A DNA stretch of 64,000 nucleotides from Lachnospiraceae bacterium (GTDB lineage Bacteria; Bacillota; Clostridia; Lachnospirales; Lachnospiraceae), in assembly GCA_017392525.1 (NCBI GenBank), contig JAFOVD010000053.1, positions 43,929 through 107,928 on the forward strand, given 5' to 3'. How positions within the stretch are numbered: the first letter of the stretch is position 1; each line of letters opens with the position of its first letter. The position numbers and the translations under genes were made by a program. The notes below the pieces were generated by a model. It had not been told where the DNA came from and did no database searches. It was given only the letters and a program-made list of their open reading frames with translations. Shown one piece after another: positions 27,707 to 36,329 of this stretch.

Positions 27707-29101
27707 ATGGAACGCGAAAACGCATGGAAGAAATATTCTAAGAAGAAAGACATGAAGAAGGTTATGGATTTTGCAGAAGACTACCGCAGATTCATTTCCG
27801 AGAATAAAACAGAGAGAGAATGTGTATCGTATTTTGTAGCACGTGCCAAGAAAGAGGGCTACAAAGATTTAGAAGATATTATTAAGAAAAACGGCAAACT
27901 TAAGGCCGGAGATAAAGTATATAGAATCAACCATAACAAGGCGCTTGCAATGTTTATTATTGGTTCTGAGCCGGTTTCAGAAGGTATGAATATCTTAGGC
28001 GCACATATTGACAGCCCACGTATGGATCTGAAGCAGAATCCACTTTATGAAGATACAGAAATGGCTATGCTGGATACACATTACTATGGTGGTATCAAAA
28101 AGTATCAGTGGGTTACACTTCCAATGGCACTTCACGGTGTTATTACAAAGAAGGATGGAACAGTGATTCAGGTTTCTGTTGGTGATAAGCCGGAAGATCC
28201 TGTATTCGGTGTATCTGACTTATTAATCCATCTTGCAGCTCAGCAGATGGAAAAATCCGGATCTAAAGTTGTAGAAGGTGAAGATTTAAATGTTTTAATT
28301 GGATCTATGCCTCTCGATAAGGTGGATGATGAAGACAAGAAGGAAGCTGTAAAGGCAAATATCAAGAAGATTCTTGCAGATCAGTATGGTATTGAAGAGG
28401 AAGATTTCCTTTCAGCTGAGATTGAAGTAGTACCTGCCGGTGATGCACGTGACTATGGCTTTGACCGTTCTATGATTATGGGATATGGTCATGATGACAG
28501 AGTTTGTGCTTATCCATCAGCAGAAGCGATGTTCAATGTAAAACCGGGTAAGAGAACATACGCATGTCTTTTGGTTGACAAGGAAGAAATCGGATCTGTT
28601 GGTGCATCAGGTATGCAGTCTATGTTCTTCGAGAACACTGTTGCTGAAATCTGCCATGCTACAGGAGAGGATTCAAATCTCTTTGTTCGTAGAGCAATGC
28701 AGAATTCTAAGGCACTTTCATCTGATGTGTCTGCTGCATACGATCCAAATTACGCATCTGTATTTGAAAAGAAAAACAGTGCATTCTTTGGTAAGGGACT
28801 TGTATTTAACAAGTATACAGGCGCAAGAGGAAAATCCGGTTCCAATGATGCATCTGCAGAATTTGTAGGCGAAATTCGTCGCATTATGGATGGAGCAGAG
28901 GTTTCATTCCAGACAGCGGAACTTGGTAAGGTTGACGCAGGTGGCGGCGGAACAATCGCTTATATCCTGGGCAACTACAATATGAATGTAATTGATAGTG
29001 GTGTAGCAGTCCTTAATATGCATGCTCCATGGGAAATCATCAGCAAGGTGGATCTCTATGAGGCATTCAGAGGATATGTTGCATTTCTTGAAGAGGCGTA
29101 A
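27707..29101 (+). CDS. M18 family aminopeptidase
   Basis: A 464-residue dinuclear zinc aminopeptidase. Metal ligands lie in GAHIDSPRMD, the bridging Asp in GHDDRVCAY, the Glu pair in LVDKEEIGSVG, and the C-terminal His in VLNMHAPWE. M18 enzymes remove N-terminal residues, usually acidic or neutral ones, in the cytoplasm. Length and motifs fit a complete member. It follows hprK by 21 bases. Confidence 0.9.
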   Translation: MERENAWKKYSKKKDMKKVMDFAEDYRRFISENKTERECVSYFVARAKKEGYKDLEDIIKKNGKLKAGDKVYRINHNKALAMFIIGSEPVSEGMNILGAHIDSPRMDLKQNPLYEDTEMAMLDTHYYGGIKKYQWVTLPMALHGVITKKDGTVIQVSVGDKPEDPVFGVSDLLIHLAAQQMEKSGSKVVEGEDLNVLIGSMPLDKVDDEDKKEAVKANIKKILADQYGIEEEDFLSAEIEVVPAGDARDYGFDRSMIMGYGHDDRVCAYPSAEAMFNVKPGKRTYACLLVDKEEIGSVGASGMQSMFFENTVAEICHATGEDSNLFVRRAMQNSKALSSDVSAAYDPNYASVFEKKNSAFFGKGLVFNKYTGARGKSGSNDASAEFVGEIRRIMDGAEVSFQTAELGKVDAGGGGTIAYILGNYNMNVIDSGVAVLNMHAPWEIISKVDLYEAFRGYVAFLEEA

Positions 29102-29141
29102 TTGGAAGGATTACGCAGGTTAAAAGTAAAGGAAGTTAGTT

Positions 29142-30062
29142 TTGAATAGAAGATTAGACGAAACTGAACTCAGAGAACTCCGCGGACTCGTCGATGAGGA
29201 TCATATATGTCTGGATGAACCAATGTCCAGACATACGACCTTTCGTATCGGTGGGCCGGCGGAGGTTTTCTTGACACCGGATTTACAGGAACTGGAGTCT
29301 GTGCTTTCTTTTTGTAAAGCCCATGATATTCCGGTAACTATCGTTGGAAATGGTAGTAATCTTCTGGTTTCGGATGCAGGAATCTCTGGAGTTGTAATTA
29401 AAATTGGTAAGCATATGGCACAGATTGAAGTGTCCGGTCATGAAATTACTGCCGGTGCCGGTGCAATGCTTTCGGCAGTAGCCAAGACGGCAGAGAGAAA
29501 TAGTCTGGCCGGTATGGAATTCGCTTCCGGTATACCGGGATCTCTTGGTGGAGGATGTATAATGAATGCCGGTGCCTACGGCGGAGAGTTAAAGGACATC
29601 CTTACAGAGATTACAGTGATTTCAAAGGATGGTACGCTGGAAACTGTGGACGCTAAAGACGCGGATTTATCTTATCGACATAGCCGGTTTATGGAATCAG
29701 GTGAAATTGTTGTGTCTGCAAAGATGGTTCTTGAAGATGGCGTTGAAGAAGAAATCAAAGCAAAGTCGGCGGATTTTAATCAGCGAAGAAGAGATAAGCA
29801 ACCGTTGAATTTCCCTAGTGCAGGCTCAACATTTAAGAGACCGGAGGGATATTTTGCAGGTAAATTGATTCAGGATAGTGGACTTCGTGGCTATCGTGTA
29901 GGCGGAGCTCAGGTTTCAGAGAAGCACTGTGGCTTTGTGGTTAATGTGGACAATGCAACTGCAGCGGATGTGCGTCAGTTGATAAGTGATGTACAGGAAA
30001 AAGTAAAATCGGAAACCGGAGTGGAAATTCATCCGGAAGTACGTTTTTTAGGTGATTTTTAA
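29142..30062 (+). CDS. murB: UDP-N-acetylenolpyruvoylglucosamine reductase
   Basis: A 306-residue FAD enzyme that makes UDP-MurNAc, the second committed step of peptidoglycan precursor synthesis. FAD-binding VGNGSNLLVSD, GIPGSLGGGCIMNAGAYG and SYRHSRF are intact, as are the catalytic SAGSTFKRP serine and C-terminal glutamate (EIHPEVRFLG). It is a type II (short-loop) MurB. The start is TTG, with AAAGGAAG upstream. Confidence 0.97.
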   Translation: MNRRLDETELRELRGLVDEDHICLDEPMSRHTTFRIGGPAEVFLTPDLQELESVLSFCKAHDIPVTIVGNGSNLLVSDAGISGVVIKIGKHMAQIEVSGHEITAGAGAMLSAVAKTAERNSLAGMEFASGIPGSLGGGCIMNAGAYGGELKDILTEITVISKDGTLETVDAKDADLSYRHSRFMESGEIVVSAKMVLEDGVEEEIKAKSADFNQRRRDKQPLNFPSAGSTFKRPEGYFAGKLIQDSGLRGYRVGGAQVSEKHCGFVVNVDNATAADVRQLISDVQEKVKSETGVEIHPEVRFLGDF

Positions 30063-30140
30063 TCACTATGTATTAAAAATCATTAATTTTTTCATCGCTT
30101 TTAAGCATTTTTTTCTAGAAGTGGAAGGTATAATTCAGAT

Positions 30141-31013
30141 ATGAGATTACTATTATTAACCGGTATGTCCGGAGCTGGTAAAAATACAGCATTTAAAATC
30201 TTAGAAGATCTTGGGTATAACTGTGTAGATAATCTGCCGGTTCCCCTCCTTAAGAATTTTGTTGAGTTAGCATTCCAGGAAAGCGATGAGCGGGTTGCAG
30301 TGGGTATAGATATTCGTTCCGGAGAGCATCTGAATGATTTGCAGGACATTCTTTCAGAATTGAAGAACGACGGCAAGAAGGTTGATATCCTATATCTGGA
30401 TGCAGAAGATTCTGTACTGTTAAAACGTTATAAGGAGACAAGACGTCTTCATCCCCTTTCAGGAACAGAGCGTATACAGGCAGGTATTGAACAGGAACGT
30501 AAGAAGATAGAATTTCTGAAGAAGGAAGCGGATTATATCATTGATACAACTTATCTGCTGACCAGAGAATTACGTACAGAATTGACACGTATTCTTGAAA
30601 AAGACAGTAATTATAAAAATATCAATGTAGTACTTATGTCTTTTGGGTATAAGTATGGTATTCCACAGGATGCAGATCTGGTTTTCGATGTGAGATTCCT
30701 TCCGAATCCTTATTACGATTTGGAGTTACGTCCATTGACCGGTAATGATGAACCGATTCAGAACTTTGTAATGAAGTATCAGGAGGCGCATCAGTTTATT
30801 GATAAGCTGGAGGATTTGGTTCGCTTTCTGATTCCCCTTTATGTTGGTGAGGGCAAGAATCAGCTGGTTATCTGCATTGGATGTACAGGAGGAAAACACC
30901 GTTCTATTACACTGACCAACGAATTGTTTAAGCGCCTGGATGGTGCAGATGGTTCCTTTGGACTTAAGAAGATACACAGAGATATTGATAAAGACCGAAA
31001 AAGAGGTAAGTAA
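30141..31013 (+). CDS. rapZ: RapZ/YvcJ family nucleotide-binding protein
   Basis: A 290-residue protein homologous to RapZ, which in E. coli is the RNase E adaptor controlling GlmS, and to YvcJ of Bacillus. Walker A reads GMSGAGKNTA with Asn where Ser or Thr normally follows the Lys. Walker-B-like LVFDVRFLPNPYY and the C-terminal core CIGCTGGKHRSI are conserved. It overlaps whiA by one base (ATAATG type), a well-conserved Gram-positive arrangement. No YvcK gene is present between them. Confidence 0.93.
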   Translation: MRLLLLTGMSGAGKNTAFKILEDLGYNCVDNLPVPLLKNFVELAFQESDERVAVGIDIRSGEHLNDLQDILSELKNDGKKVDILYLDAEDSVLLKRYKETRRLHPLSGTERIQAGIEQERKKIEFLKKEADYIIDTTYLLTRELRTELTRILEKDSNYKNINVVLMSFGYKYGIPQDADLVFDVRFLPNPYYDLELRPLTGNDEPIQNFVMKYQEAHQFIDKLEDLVRFLIPLYVGEGKNQLVICIGCTGGKHRSITLTNELFKRLDGADGSFGLKKIHRDIDKDRKRGK

Positions 31014-31897
31014 TGTCCTTTTCCCATGAAGTGAAAAGGGAGCTTTTAGAACATATTGATAAGCAAAGAGACTGTAGAGTGGCTGAACTTTCCGCCATAT
31101 TGATGTTGGAAGGTGTGGTGGATATGGAAGAGCCGGCAGTCTATATGCATACGGAGAATCAAGAGTTAGAAGAATTGTATGGGCATATGGTGCGACTTGT
31201 TTTGCCGAAGGAGTTTGAGGATGATATAAATCCCCTGGAACTTCACGGAGAGCCGGCAGGAGAACTTCTATCTATTTTGAAATGGAGAAATTCCGATGCC
31301 GTCAATGGACTTTTGATTCAGCAGGAGAAATGCAAAAAGGCGTTTATCCGAGGAGCATTTTTATCCAATGGTTCTATGAGTGACCCGGAAAAATCCTATC
31401 ATTTTGAAATTGTATGTGATTTTGAATCGCAGGCAAAACAAATACAGGATGCAATGAGGTTCTTTCATCTGGATGCAAAAATAGTGTCAAGAAAGAATCA
31501 TTCTGTGGTATATTTGAAGGAGGGCGCGCAGGTATCGACAGCGTTATCTGTTATGGAGGCTTCAATCTCCATGATGAACTTTGAAAATATACGTATTGTA
31601 AAAGAAATGAGAAATAGCGTAAACCGCAGTGTTAACTGCGAAACTGCCAATATCAAGAAGACTGTCAATGCAGCTGTTCGCCAGGTAGAAGCTATTGAAT
31701 TTATAGAGAGCAAGGTGGGATTATCCAGCTTGCCGGACAATCTGCAGAAGATTGCAGAAATACGGTTGACCCATCCAGAGACTCCATTAAAGGAGCTTGG
31801 AGAATTGCTTGATCCACCGGTTGGAAAATCCGGTGTGAATCATAGATTAAGACGCATTGTAGAGATTGCGGATAAGCTAAAACTAGGAGGAAGTTAA
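31013..31897 (+). CDS. whiA: DNA-binding protein WhiA
   Basis: A 294-residue protein with an N-terminal LAGLIDADG-like fold (visible as KAFIRGAFLSNGSMSDPEK near residues 100-118) and a C-terminal helix-turn-helix (about 230-285; LKELGELLDPPVGKSGVNHR). WhiA regulates division and sporulation in Actinobacteria and affects division and chromosome segregation in Firmicutes. It sits between rapZ and the Crh-like gene. Confidence 0.95.
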   Translation: MSFSHEVKRELLEHIDKQRDCRVAELSAILMLEGVVDMEEPAVYMHTENQELEELYGHMVRLVLPKEFEDDINPLELHGEPAGELLSILKWRNSDAVNGLLIQQEKCKKAFIRGAFLSNGSMSDPEKSYHFEIVCDFESQAKQIQDAMRFFHLDAKIVSRKNHSVVYLKEGAQVSTALSVMEASISMMNFENIRIVKEMRNSVNRSVNCETANIKKTVNAAVRQVEAIEFIESKVGLSSLPDNLQKIAEIRLTHPETPLKELGELLDPPVGKSGVNHRLRRIVEIADKLKLGGS

Positions 31898-31903
31898 GAG
31901 ATC

Positions 31904-32152
31904 ATGAAAAAAGATATTGTTATTCAAATGTCAGATTCAATGGAGGCAACTCCAATTGCACATTTAGTACAGCTGGCTAATCAGTTTGGAAGCTCTGTGT
32001 ATTTTGAAATGGATGACAAGAGAGTAAATGCTAAGAGCATCATGGGGATGATGAGCTTGGTGCTTACATCTGGTGCGAAAGTTACAGTCGTTGCAGAAGG
32101 TGACGATGAGGAAAAAGCAGTTGATGCTTTGGAGGATTTTCTCACAGCATAA
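31904..32152 (+). CDS. Crh-like HPr paralogue
   Basis: An 82-residue HPr-fold protein. Alignment to HPr places Glu14 at the position of the phosphocarrier His15 and Thr16 at Arg17, so it cannot carry PTS phosphate. The regulatory serine is kept as S45 in VNAKSIMGMMSL. This is the Crh pattern (Bacillus Crh has Gln at this site), and the position right after whiA is where crh lies in Bacillus. It is probably phosphorylated by HprK and then acts with CcpA in catabolite repression; function inferred. Confidence 0.85.
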   Translation: MKKDIVIQMSDSMEATPIAHLVQLANQFGSSVYFEMDDKRVNAKSIMGMMSLVLTSGAKVTVVAEGDDEEKAVDALEDFLTA

Positions 32153-32180
32153 AAGCTCCCGTGATCTAGGAAATGATAAA

Positions 32181-33068
32181 ATGAAGAAATGTTTATTTAT
32201 TTTGAATCCTCGTTCTGGTAAAGGGCAGGTGAAGCCATATCTTGCAGATATCATCGATACGATGGTAAAGGGTGGATATGAAACTACTGTTTATACTACA
32301 CAGGCTGCAGGTGATGCTATCCAGAAAGCGAGAAATGCGGTGGAGAGTTATGATCGGATTATCTGCAGTGGCGGAGATGGTACACTTGATGAAGTTGTAA
32401 CCGGTGTCATGCAGGCAGATAAGAAGGTGCCAATCGGATATATTCCGGCTGGTTCTACCAATGATTTTGGTAATTCATTGGGAATTGACAAAGACGTATT
32501 AAGAGCTGCCGATATTGCGGTAAACGGTAAGAAGTTCCCATGTGATATCGGTCTGTTCAATGATGACTATTTTGTCTATGTGGCAGCGTTCGGTATATTT
32601 ACAGAAGTGTCCTACTCAACAAGTCAGGAAATGAAAAATATGCTGGGACATACTGCTTATATTTTAGAGGGAATAAAACAGCTTCGAGATATTCCGTCAT
32701 TTCGTATGCAGGTCGAATACGATGGCAATGTAGTATATGATGAATTTATTTTCGGTATGATTACTAATTCGAAATCCGTTGGTGGTTTTAAAGGAATTAT
32801 CAGTGGAGATGTTGGCCTGAATGATGGTGTGTTCGAAGTGACATTGATTAAGACACCGAGAAATCCGATAGAATTTAATGAAATTATCGGATTCTTAACG
32901 GGCGTTGTAAAAGATACCATGATGGTTTATAGTTTCCAGACAAGCCGTATGAAACTTACAAGTAATGAAGAAGTTCCATGGACTTTAGATGGTGAGTATG
33001 GCGGCGATCATCAGACAGTTACTGTGGTAAATGAGCAACATGCCCTTGAAATAATGGTTGAACCGTAA
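32181..33068 (+). CDS. Diacylglycerol/lipid kinase family protein
   Basis: A 295-residue protein from the ATG at 32181. The DAGK catalytic domain carries the glycine-rich CSGGDGTLDEV and IPAGSTNDFGNSLG. Members phosphorylate diacylglycerol (DgkB) or related lipids and sphingoids (YegS, BmrU); the substrate here is unknown. It follows the Crh-like gene by 28 bases. The promoter of fba lies over its stop codon. Confidence 0.88.
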   Translation: MKKCLFILNPRSGKGQVKPYLADIIDTMVKGGYETTVYTTQAAGDAIQKARNAVESYDRIICSGGDGTLDEVVTGVMQADKKVPIGYIPAGSTNDFGNSLGIDKDVLRAADIAVNGKKFPCDIGLFNDDYFVYVAAFGIFTEVSYSTSQEMKNMLGHTAYILEGIKQLRDIPSFRMQVEYDGNVVYDEFIFGMITNSKSVGGFKGIISGDVGLNDGVFEVTLIKTPRNPIEFNEIIGFLTGVVKDTMMVYSFQTSRMKLTSNEEVPWTLDGEYGGDHQTVTVVNEQHALEIMVEP

Positions 33069-33086
33069 TCATAATTACGTTATAAT
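33058..33086 (+). promoter_or_regulatory. Promoter of fba, overlapping the upstream stop
   Basis: TTGAAC (33058-33063), 17-base spacer, TATAAT (33081-33086). The predicted start of RNA is at about 33092-33094. A perfect stem-loop (33095-33101 with 33108-33114, loop AGTAAA) therefore begins within about three bases of the 5' end. Confidence 0.7.
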
Positions 33087-33155
33087 TTTAACAGCGTCTA
33101 GAGTAAACTAGACGAAATTGTGTAATTTATTTGTTATACGAATGGAGGAATTAAT

Positions 33156-34019
33156 ATGTTAGTATCCGCAACAGAGATGCTGAAGAAGGCTAAAGCTGGT
33201 CATTATGCAGTAGGTCAGTTCAACATCAACAACTTAGAATGGACAAAGTCAATCCTGTTACAGGCACAGGAAATGAACTCTCCAGTAATCCTTGGTGTAT
33301 CTGAAGGTGCTGGTAAGTACATGACTGGTTATAAGACAGTAGCAGCTATGGTTAAGGCTATGGATGAAGAACTTGGAATCACAGTTCCTGTAGCTCTTCA
33401 CTTAGATCATGGTTCATACGAAGGAGCTAAGGCTTGTATCGAAGCTGGCTTCACATCTATCATGTTCGATGGTTCTCACTATGATATCGATGAGAACAAG
33501 GCTAAGACTGAAGAATTAGTTAAGCTTGCTCATGACAAGGGCGTTTCTATCGAAGCTGAAGTAGGTTCTATCGGTGGAGAAGAAGACGGTGTTGTTGGTG
33601 CTGGTGAATGTGCAGATCCAGATGAATGTAAGACAATCGCTGATCTTGGCGTTGATATGCTTGCAGCTGGTATCGGTAACATCCATGGACAGTATCCTGC
33701 AAACTGGGCTGGTCTTTCTTTCGAAACATTAGATGCTATCCAGCAGAAGACAGGTGATATGCCACTTGTACTTCATGGTGGTTCTGGTATCCCAGAAGAG
33801 ATGGTTAAGAAGGCTATCACACTTGGAGTATCTAAGGTTAACGTTAATACAGAATGTCAGTTATCATTTGCTGATGCTACAAGAAAATATATCGAGGCTG
33901 GTAAGGACCTTCAGGGTAAGGGCTTTGATCCTCGTAAGCTTCTTGCACCTGGTGCTGAAGCAATCAGAGAAACAGTTAAGGAAAAGATCGAATTATTCGG
34001 ATCTGCAAACCAGGCTTAA
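33156..34019 (+). CDS. fba: Class II fructose-bisphosphate aldolase
   Basis: A 287-residue zinc aldolase that splits fructose 1,6-bisphosphate in glycolysis. Zinc and catalytic residues: LHLDHGSYE (His, Asp and His), SIEAEVGSIGGEED, GNIHGQYP and VLHGGSGIP. Its codon use is distinctly biased to a few preferred codons compared with the neighbours, as expected for a very highly expressed gene. It is a single-gene transcript, with a 5'-terminal stem-loop and a terminator. Confidence 0.97.
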   Translation: MLVSATEMLKKAKAGHYAVGQFNINNLEWTKSILLQAQEMNSPVILGVSEGAGKYMTGYKTVAAMVKAMDEELGITVPVALHLDHGSYEGAKACIEAGFTSIMFDGSHYDIDENKAKTEELVKLAHDKGVSIEAEVGSIGGEEDGVVGAGECADPDECKTIADLGVDMLAAGIGNIHGQYPANWAGLSFETLDAIQQKTGDMPLVLHGGSGIPEEMVKKAITLGVSKVNVNTECQLSFADATRKYIEAGKDLQGKGFDPRKLLAPGAEAIRETVKEKIELFGSANQA

Positions 34020-34036
34020 TTCTCAAAGATGAATTG

Positions 34037-34096
34037 AAATGCTCCGTTGGACTTGGCAGGTTATATACTGCCAGCCTCAAACGGGGCATTTTTTAA
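34037..34096 (+). terminator. Terminator of fba
   Basis: A 12-base outer stem with one G-U pair (34037-34048 with 34080-34091) is followed by T6. A second hairpin (GGCAG/CTGCC) lies inside it. Confidence 0.88.
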
Positions 34097-34118
34097 AAAG
34101 TGAAAGGAAGAAAAAAGA

Positions 34119-36248
34119 GTGGAGACCGTAGATAAAGTAAACGTAGCAGAAATCTTTGGTGAAAATGTATTTGACGATCGCGTAATGCAGGAAAGATTGC
34201 CAAAGAAGACATATCAGAAATTAAAGCAGACAATTCAGGAAGGTAGAGAACTGGATTCTGAAACGGCCGATGTCATTGCTCATGAGATGAAAGAGTGGGC
34301 TATTGAGAAAGGTGCAACTCATTATACTCACTGGTTTCAGCCATTGACTGGAGTAACAGCAGAAAAACATGATTCATTTATTTCAGCACCAAAAGCTGAT
34401 GGAAAGGTGCTTATGAGCTTTTCCGGAAAAGAGCTTGTAAAGGGTGAACCGGATGCGTCATCATTTCCATCAGGTGGACTTCGTGCGACATTTGAAGCAC
34501 GTGGATATACATCCTGGGATCCTACAAGCCCTGCATTCGTAAGAGAAGATGCAAGTGGTGCAACACTTTGTATCCCAACAGCATTTTGCTCTTATACAGG
34601 CGAGGCATTGGATCAGAAGACACCACTTCTTCGCTCCATGGAAGCCATCAATGAGCAGTCGCTTCGACTCCTCAGATTACTTGGAAATACAACATCTAAG
34701 CGAGTGTTACCATCCGTTGGTGCAGAGCAGGAATACTTCATCATCGATCGTGATAAATATCTGAAGCGTAAGGATCTGATTTATACAGGTCGTACTTTAT
34801 TCGGACGTATGCCTGCAAAGGGTCAGGAAATGGATGATCATTACTTTGGTACGATTCGTGAGCGTATCGCTGCATTTATGCGTGATGTGGATATCGAACT
34901 CTGGAAGCTCGGTGTTACATCGAAGACAGAGCACAATGAAGTTGCTCCTGGACAGCATGAATTAGCGCCAATCTATTCTGTTGCCAATGTTGCAGTGGAT
35001 CATAATCACCTTGTGATGGAGACTATGAAGCGTGTTGCATACAAGCATAACCTCTATTGCCTTCTTCATGAGAAGCCATTTGCCGGCGTGAATGGTTCCG
35101 GTAAGCATAACAACTGGTCACTGGTAACAGATGATGGAATCAATCTGATTGATCCAGGCAAGAGCCCTCATGAAAATATTCAGTTCTTGCTCGTACTTAC
35201 CTGTATTATCGCTGCAGTTGATGACCATGCAGAACTTCTTCGTGAATCTGCAGCAGACGTTGGAAATGATCACCGTCTCGGTGCCAATGAAGCGCCTCCT
35301 GCGATTATGTCTATCTTCCTTGGCGATCAGTTACAGGACGTATTAGAGCAGTTGATTCATACAGGAACTGCAACGCATTCGATTGTCGGTTCTAAGATGA
35401 ACACAGAGATTAAAGCACTTCCTGAATTTATGAAGGATGCAACAGATCGTAACCGTACATCACCATTTGCATTTACTGGAAATAAGTTCGAGTTCCGTTC
35501 CGTAGGTTCTCAGGATTCCATCGGTGAAGCGAATGTTGTATTGAATACGATTGTTGCAGAAGCATTCTCCAATGCTTGCGATTATATCGAAGCTGCTGAT
35601 GACAAGGATCAGGCAGTACATGATTACATTAAGAAGCTTGCTACAGAGCACCAGAGAATTCTCTTCAATGGGGATGGATATGCACCAGAATGGGTGGAAG
35701 AAGCTGCAAAGCGTGGCCTTCCAAATCTGAAGTCTATGGTGGATGCAATTCCTGTTCTTACAGATGAGAAGACAGTTGCGATGTATAAGAAGTTCCATGT
35801 ATTCTCTGAAGCAGAACTTCAGTCTCGTGCAGAAATTGAGTATGAACAGTATAGTAAGCAGATTAATATCGAGGGCCGTGCAATGCTTAATATCTGTACA
35901 AAGCAGATTATCCCTGCTGTAATTAAGTTTGAAACAAAGGTTGCAAACTCAATCAATGCAATGGTAACTGCAGTGCCGGATGTGGATGTATCTGTTCAGA
36001 CAGAGTTATTGACAGAAACAGCGGATCTTCTGTCTGCAGCAAGAACTTCTATGTCAAGCCTTTCTGATGCGGTAGAAGAAGGCTCCAGACTTCTTCAGAC
36101 TGATGCTAAGGCAGCAGCTCATCAGTATCATGATGAAGTTATGAAGTATATGGAAGACCTTCGTACATCAGTAGATAATTTAGAGCAGTTAGTTGGAAAA
36201 GAAGACTGGCCAATGCCATCTTATGGTGACTTACTGTTTGAAGTTTAA
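34119..36248 (+). CDS. glnN: Glutamine synthetase type III
   Basis: A 709-residue GlnN-type enzyme (GS-III forms dodecamers of about 75-80 kDa subunits). The N-terminal [10 protein letters not shown] is typical of the branch. Substrate and metal motifs include [40 protein letters not shown] and [17 protein letters not shown]. The C-terminal helical region has the expected length. It makes glutamine from glutamate and ammonia. The start is GTG, with GAAAGGAAG upstream. No GlnR operator was recognised. Confidence 0.96.
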   Translation: METVDKVNVAEIFGENVFDDRVMQERLPKKTYQKLKQTIQEGRELDSETADVIAHEMKEWAIEKGATHYTHWFQPLTGVTAEKHDSFISAPKADGKVLMSFSGKELVKGEPDASSFPSGGLRATFEARGYTSWDPTSPAFVREDASGATLCIPTAFCSYTGEALDQKTPLLRSMEAINEQSLRLLRLLGNTTSKRVLPSVGAEQEYFIIDRDKYLKRKDLIYTGRTLFGRMPAKGQEMDDHYFGTIRERIAAFMRDVDIELWKLGVTSKTEHNEVAPGQHELAPIYSVANVAVDHNHLVMETMKRVAYKHNLYCLLHEKPFAGVNGSGKHNNWSLVTDDGINLIDPGKSPHENIQFLLVLTCIIAAVDDHAELLRESAADVGNDHRLGANEAPPAIMSIFLGDQLQDVLEQLIHTGTATHSIVGSKMNTEIKALPEFMKDATDRNRTSPFAFTGNKFEFRSVGSQDSIGEANVVLNTIVAEAFSNACDYIEAADDKDQAVHDYIKKLATEHQRILFNGDGYAPEWVEEAAKRGLPNLKSMVDAIPVLTDEKTVAMYKKFHVFSEAELQSRAEIEYEQYSKQINIEGRAMLNICTKQIIPAVIKFETKVANSINAMVTAVPDVDVSVQTELLTETADLLSAARTSMSSLSDAVEEGSRLLQTDAKAAAHQYHDEVMKYMEDLRTSVDNLEQLVGKEDWPMPSYGDLLFEV

Positions 36249-36274
36249 ATCAATCCAAGTATAACAATAAAAAT

Positions 36275-36318
36275 AACAGGCGTCAGTTTTGGGATTCCCA
36301 AGACCGACGCCTGTTTTT
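36275..36318. terminator. Bidirectional terminator between glnN and PBP1
   Basis: A 19-base stem (36275-36293 with 36297-36315, two or three mismatches or wobble pairs) with an ATT loop lies between two convergent genes, with A-rich and T-rich flanks. Confidence 0.9.
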
Positions 36319-36329
36319 AATGTTCTGAT

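Noticed and set aside
32073-32180. Extended N-terminus for the lipid kinase
   Set aside because: It is the Crh-like gene read in another frame; the family start MKKCLFILNP fits 32181.
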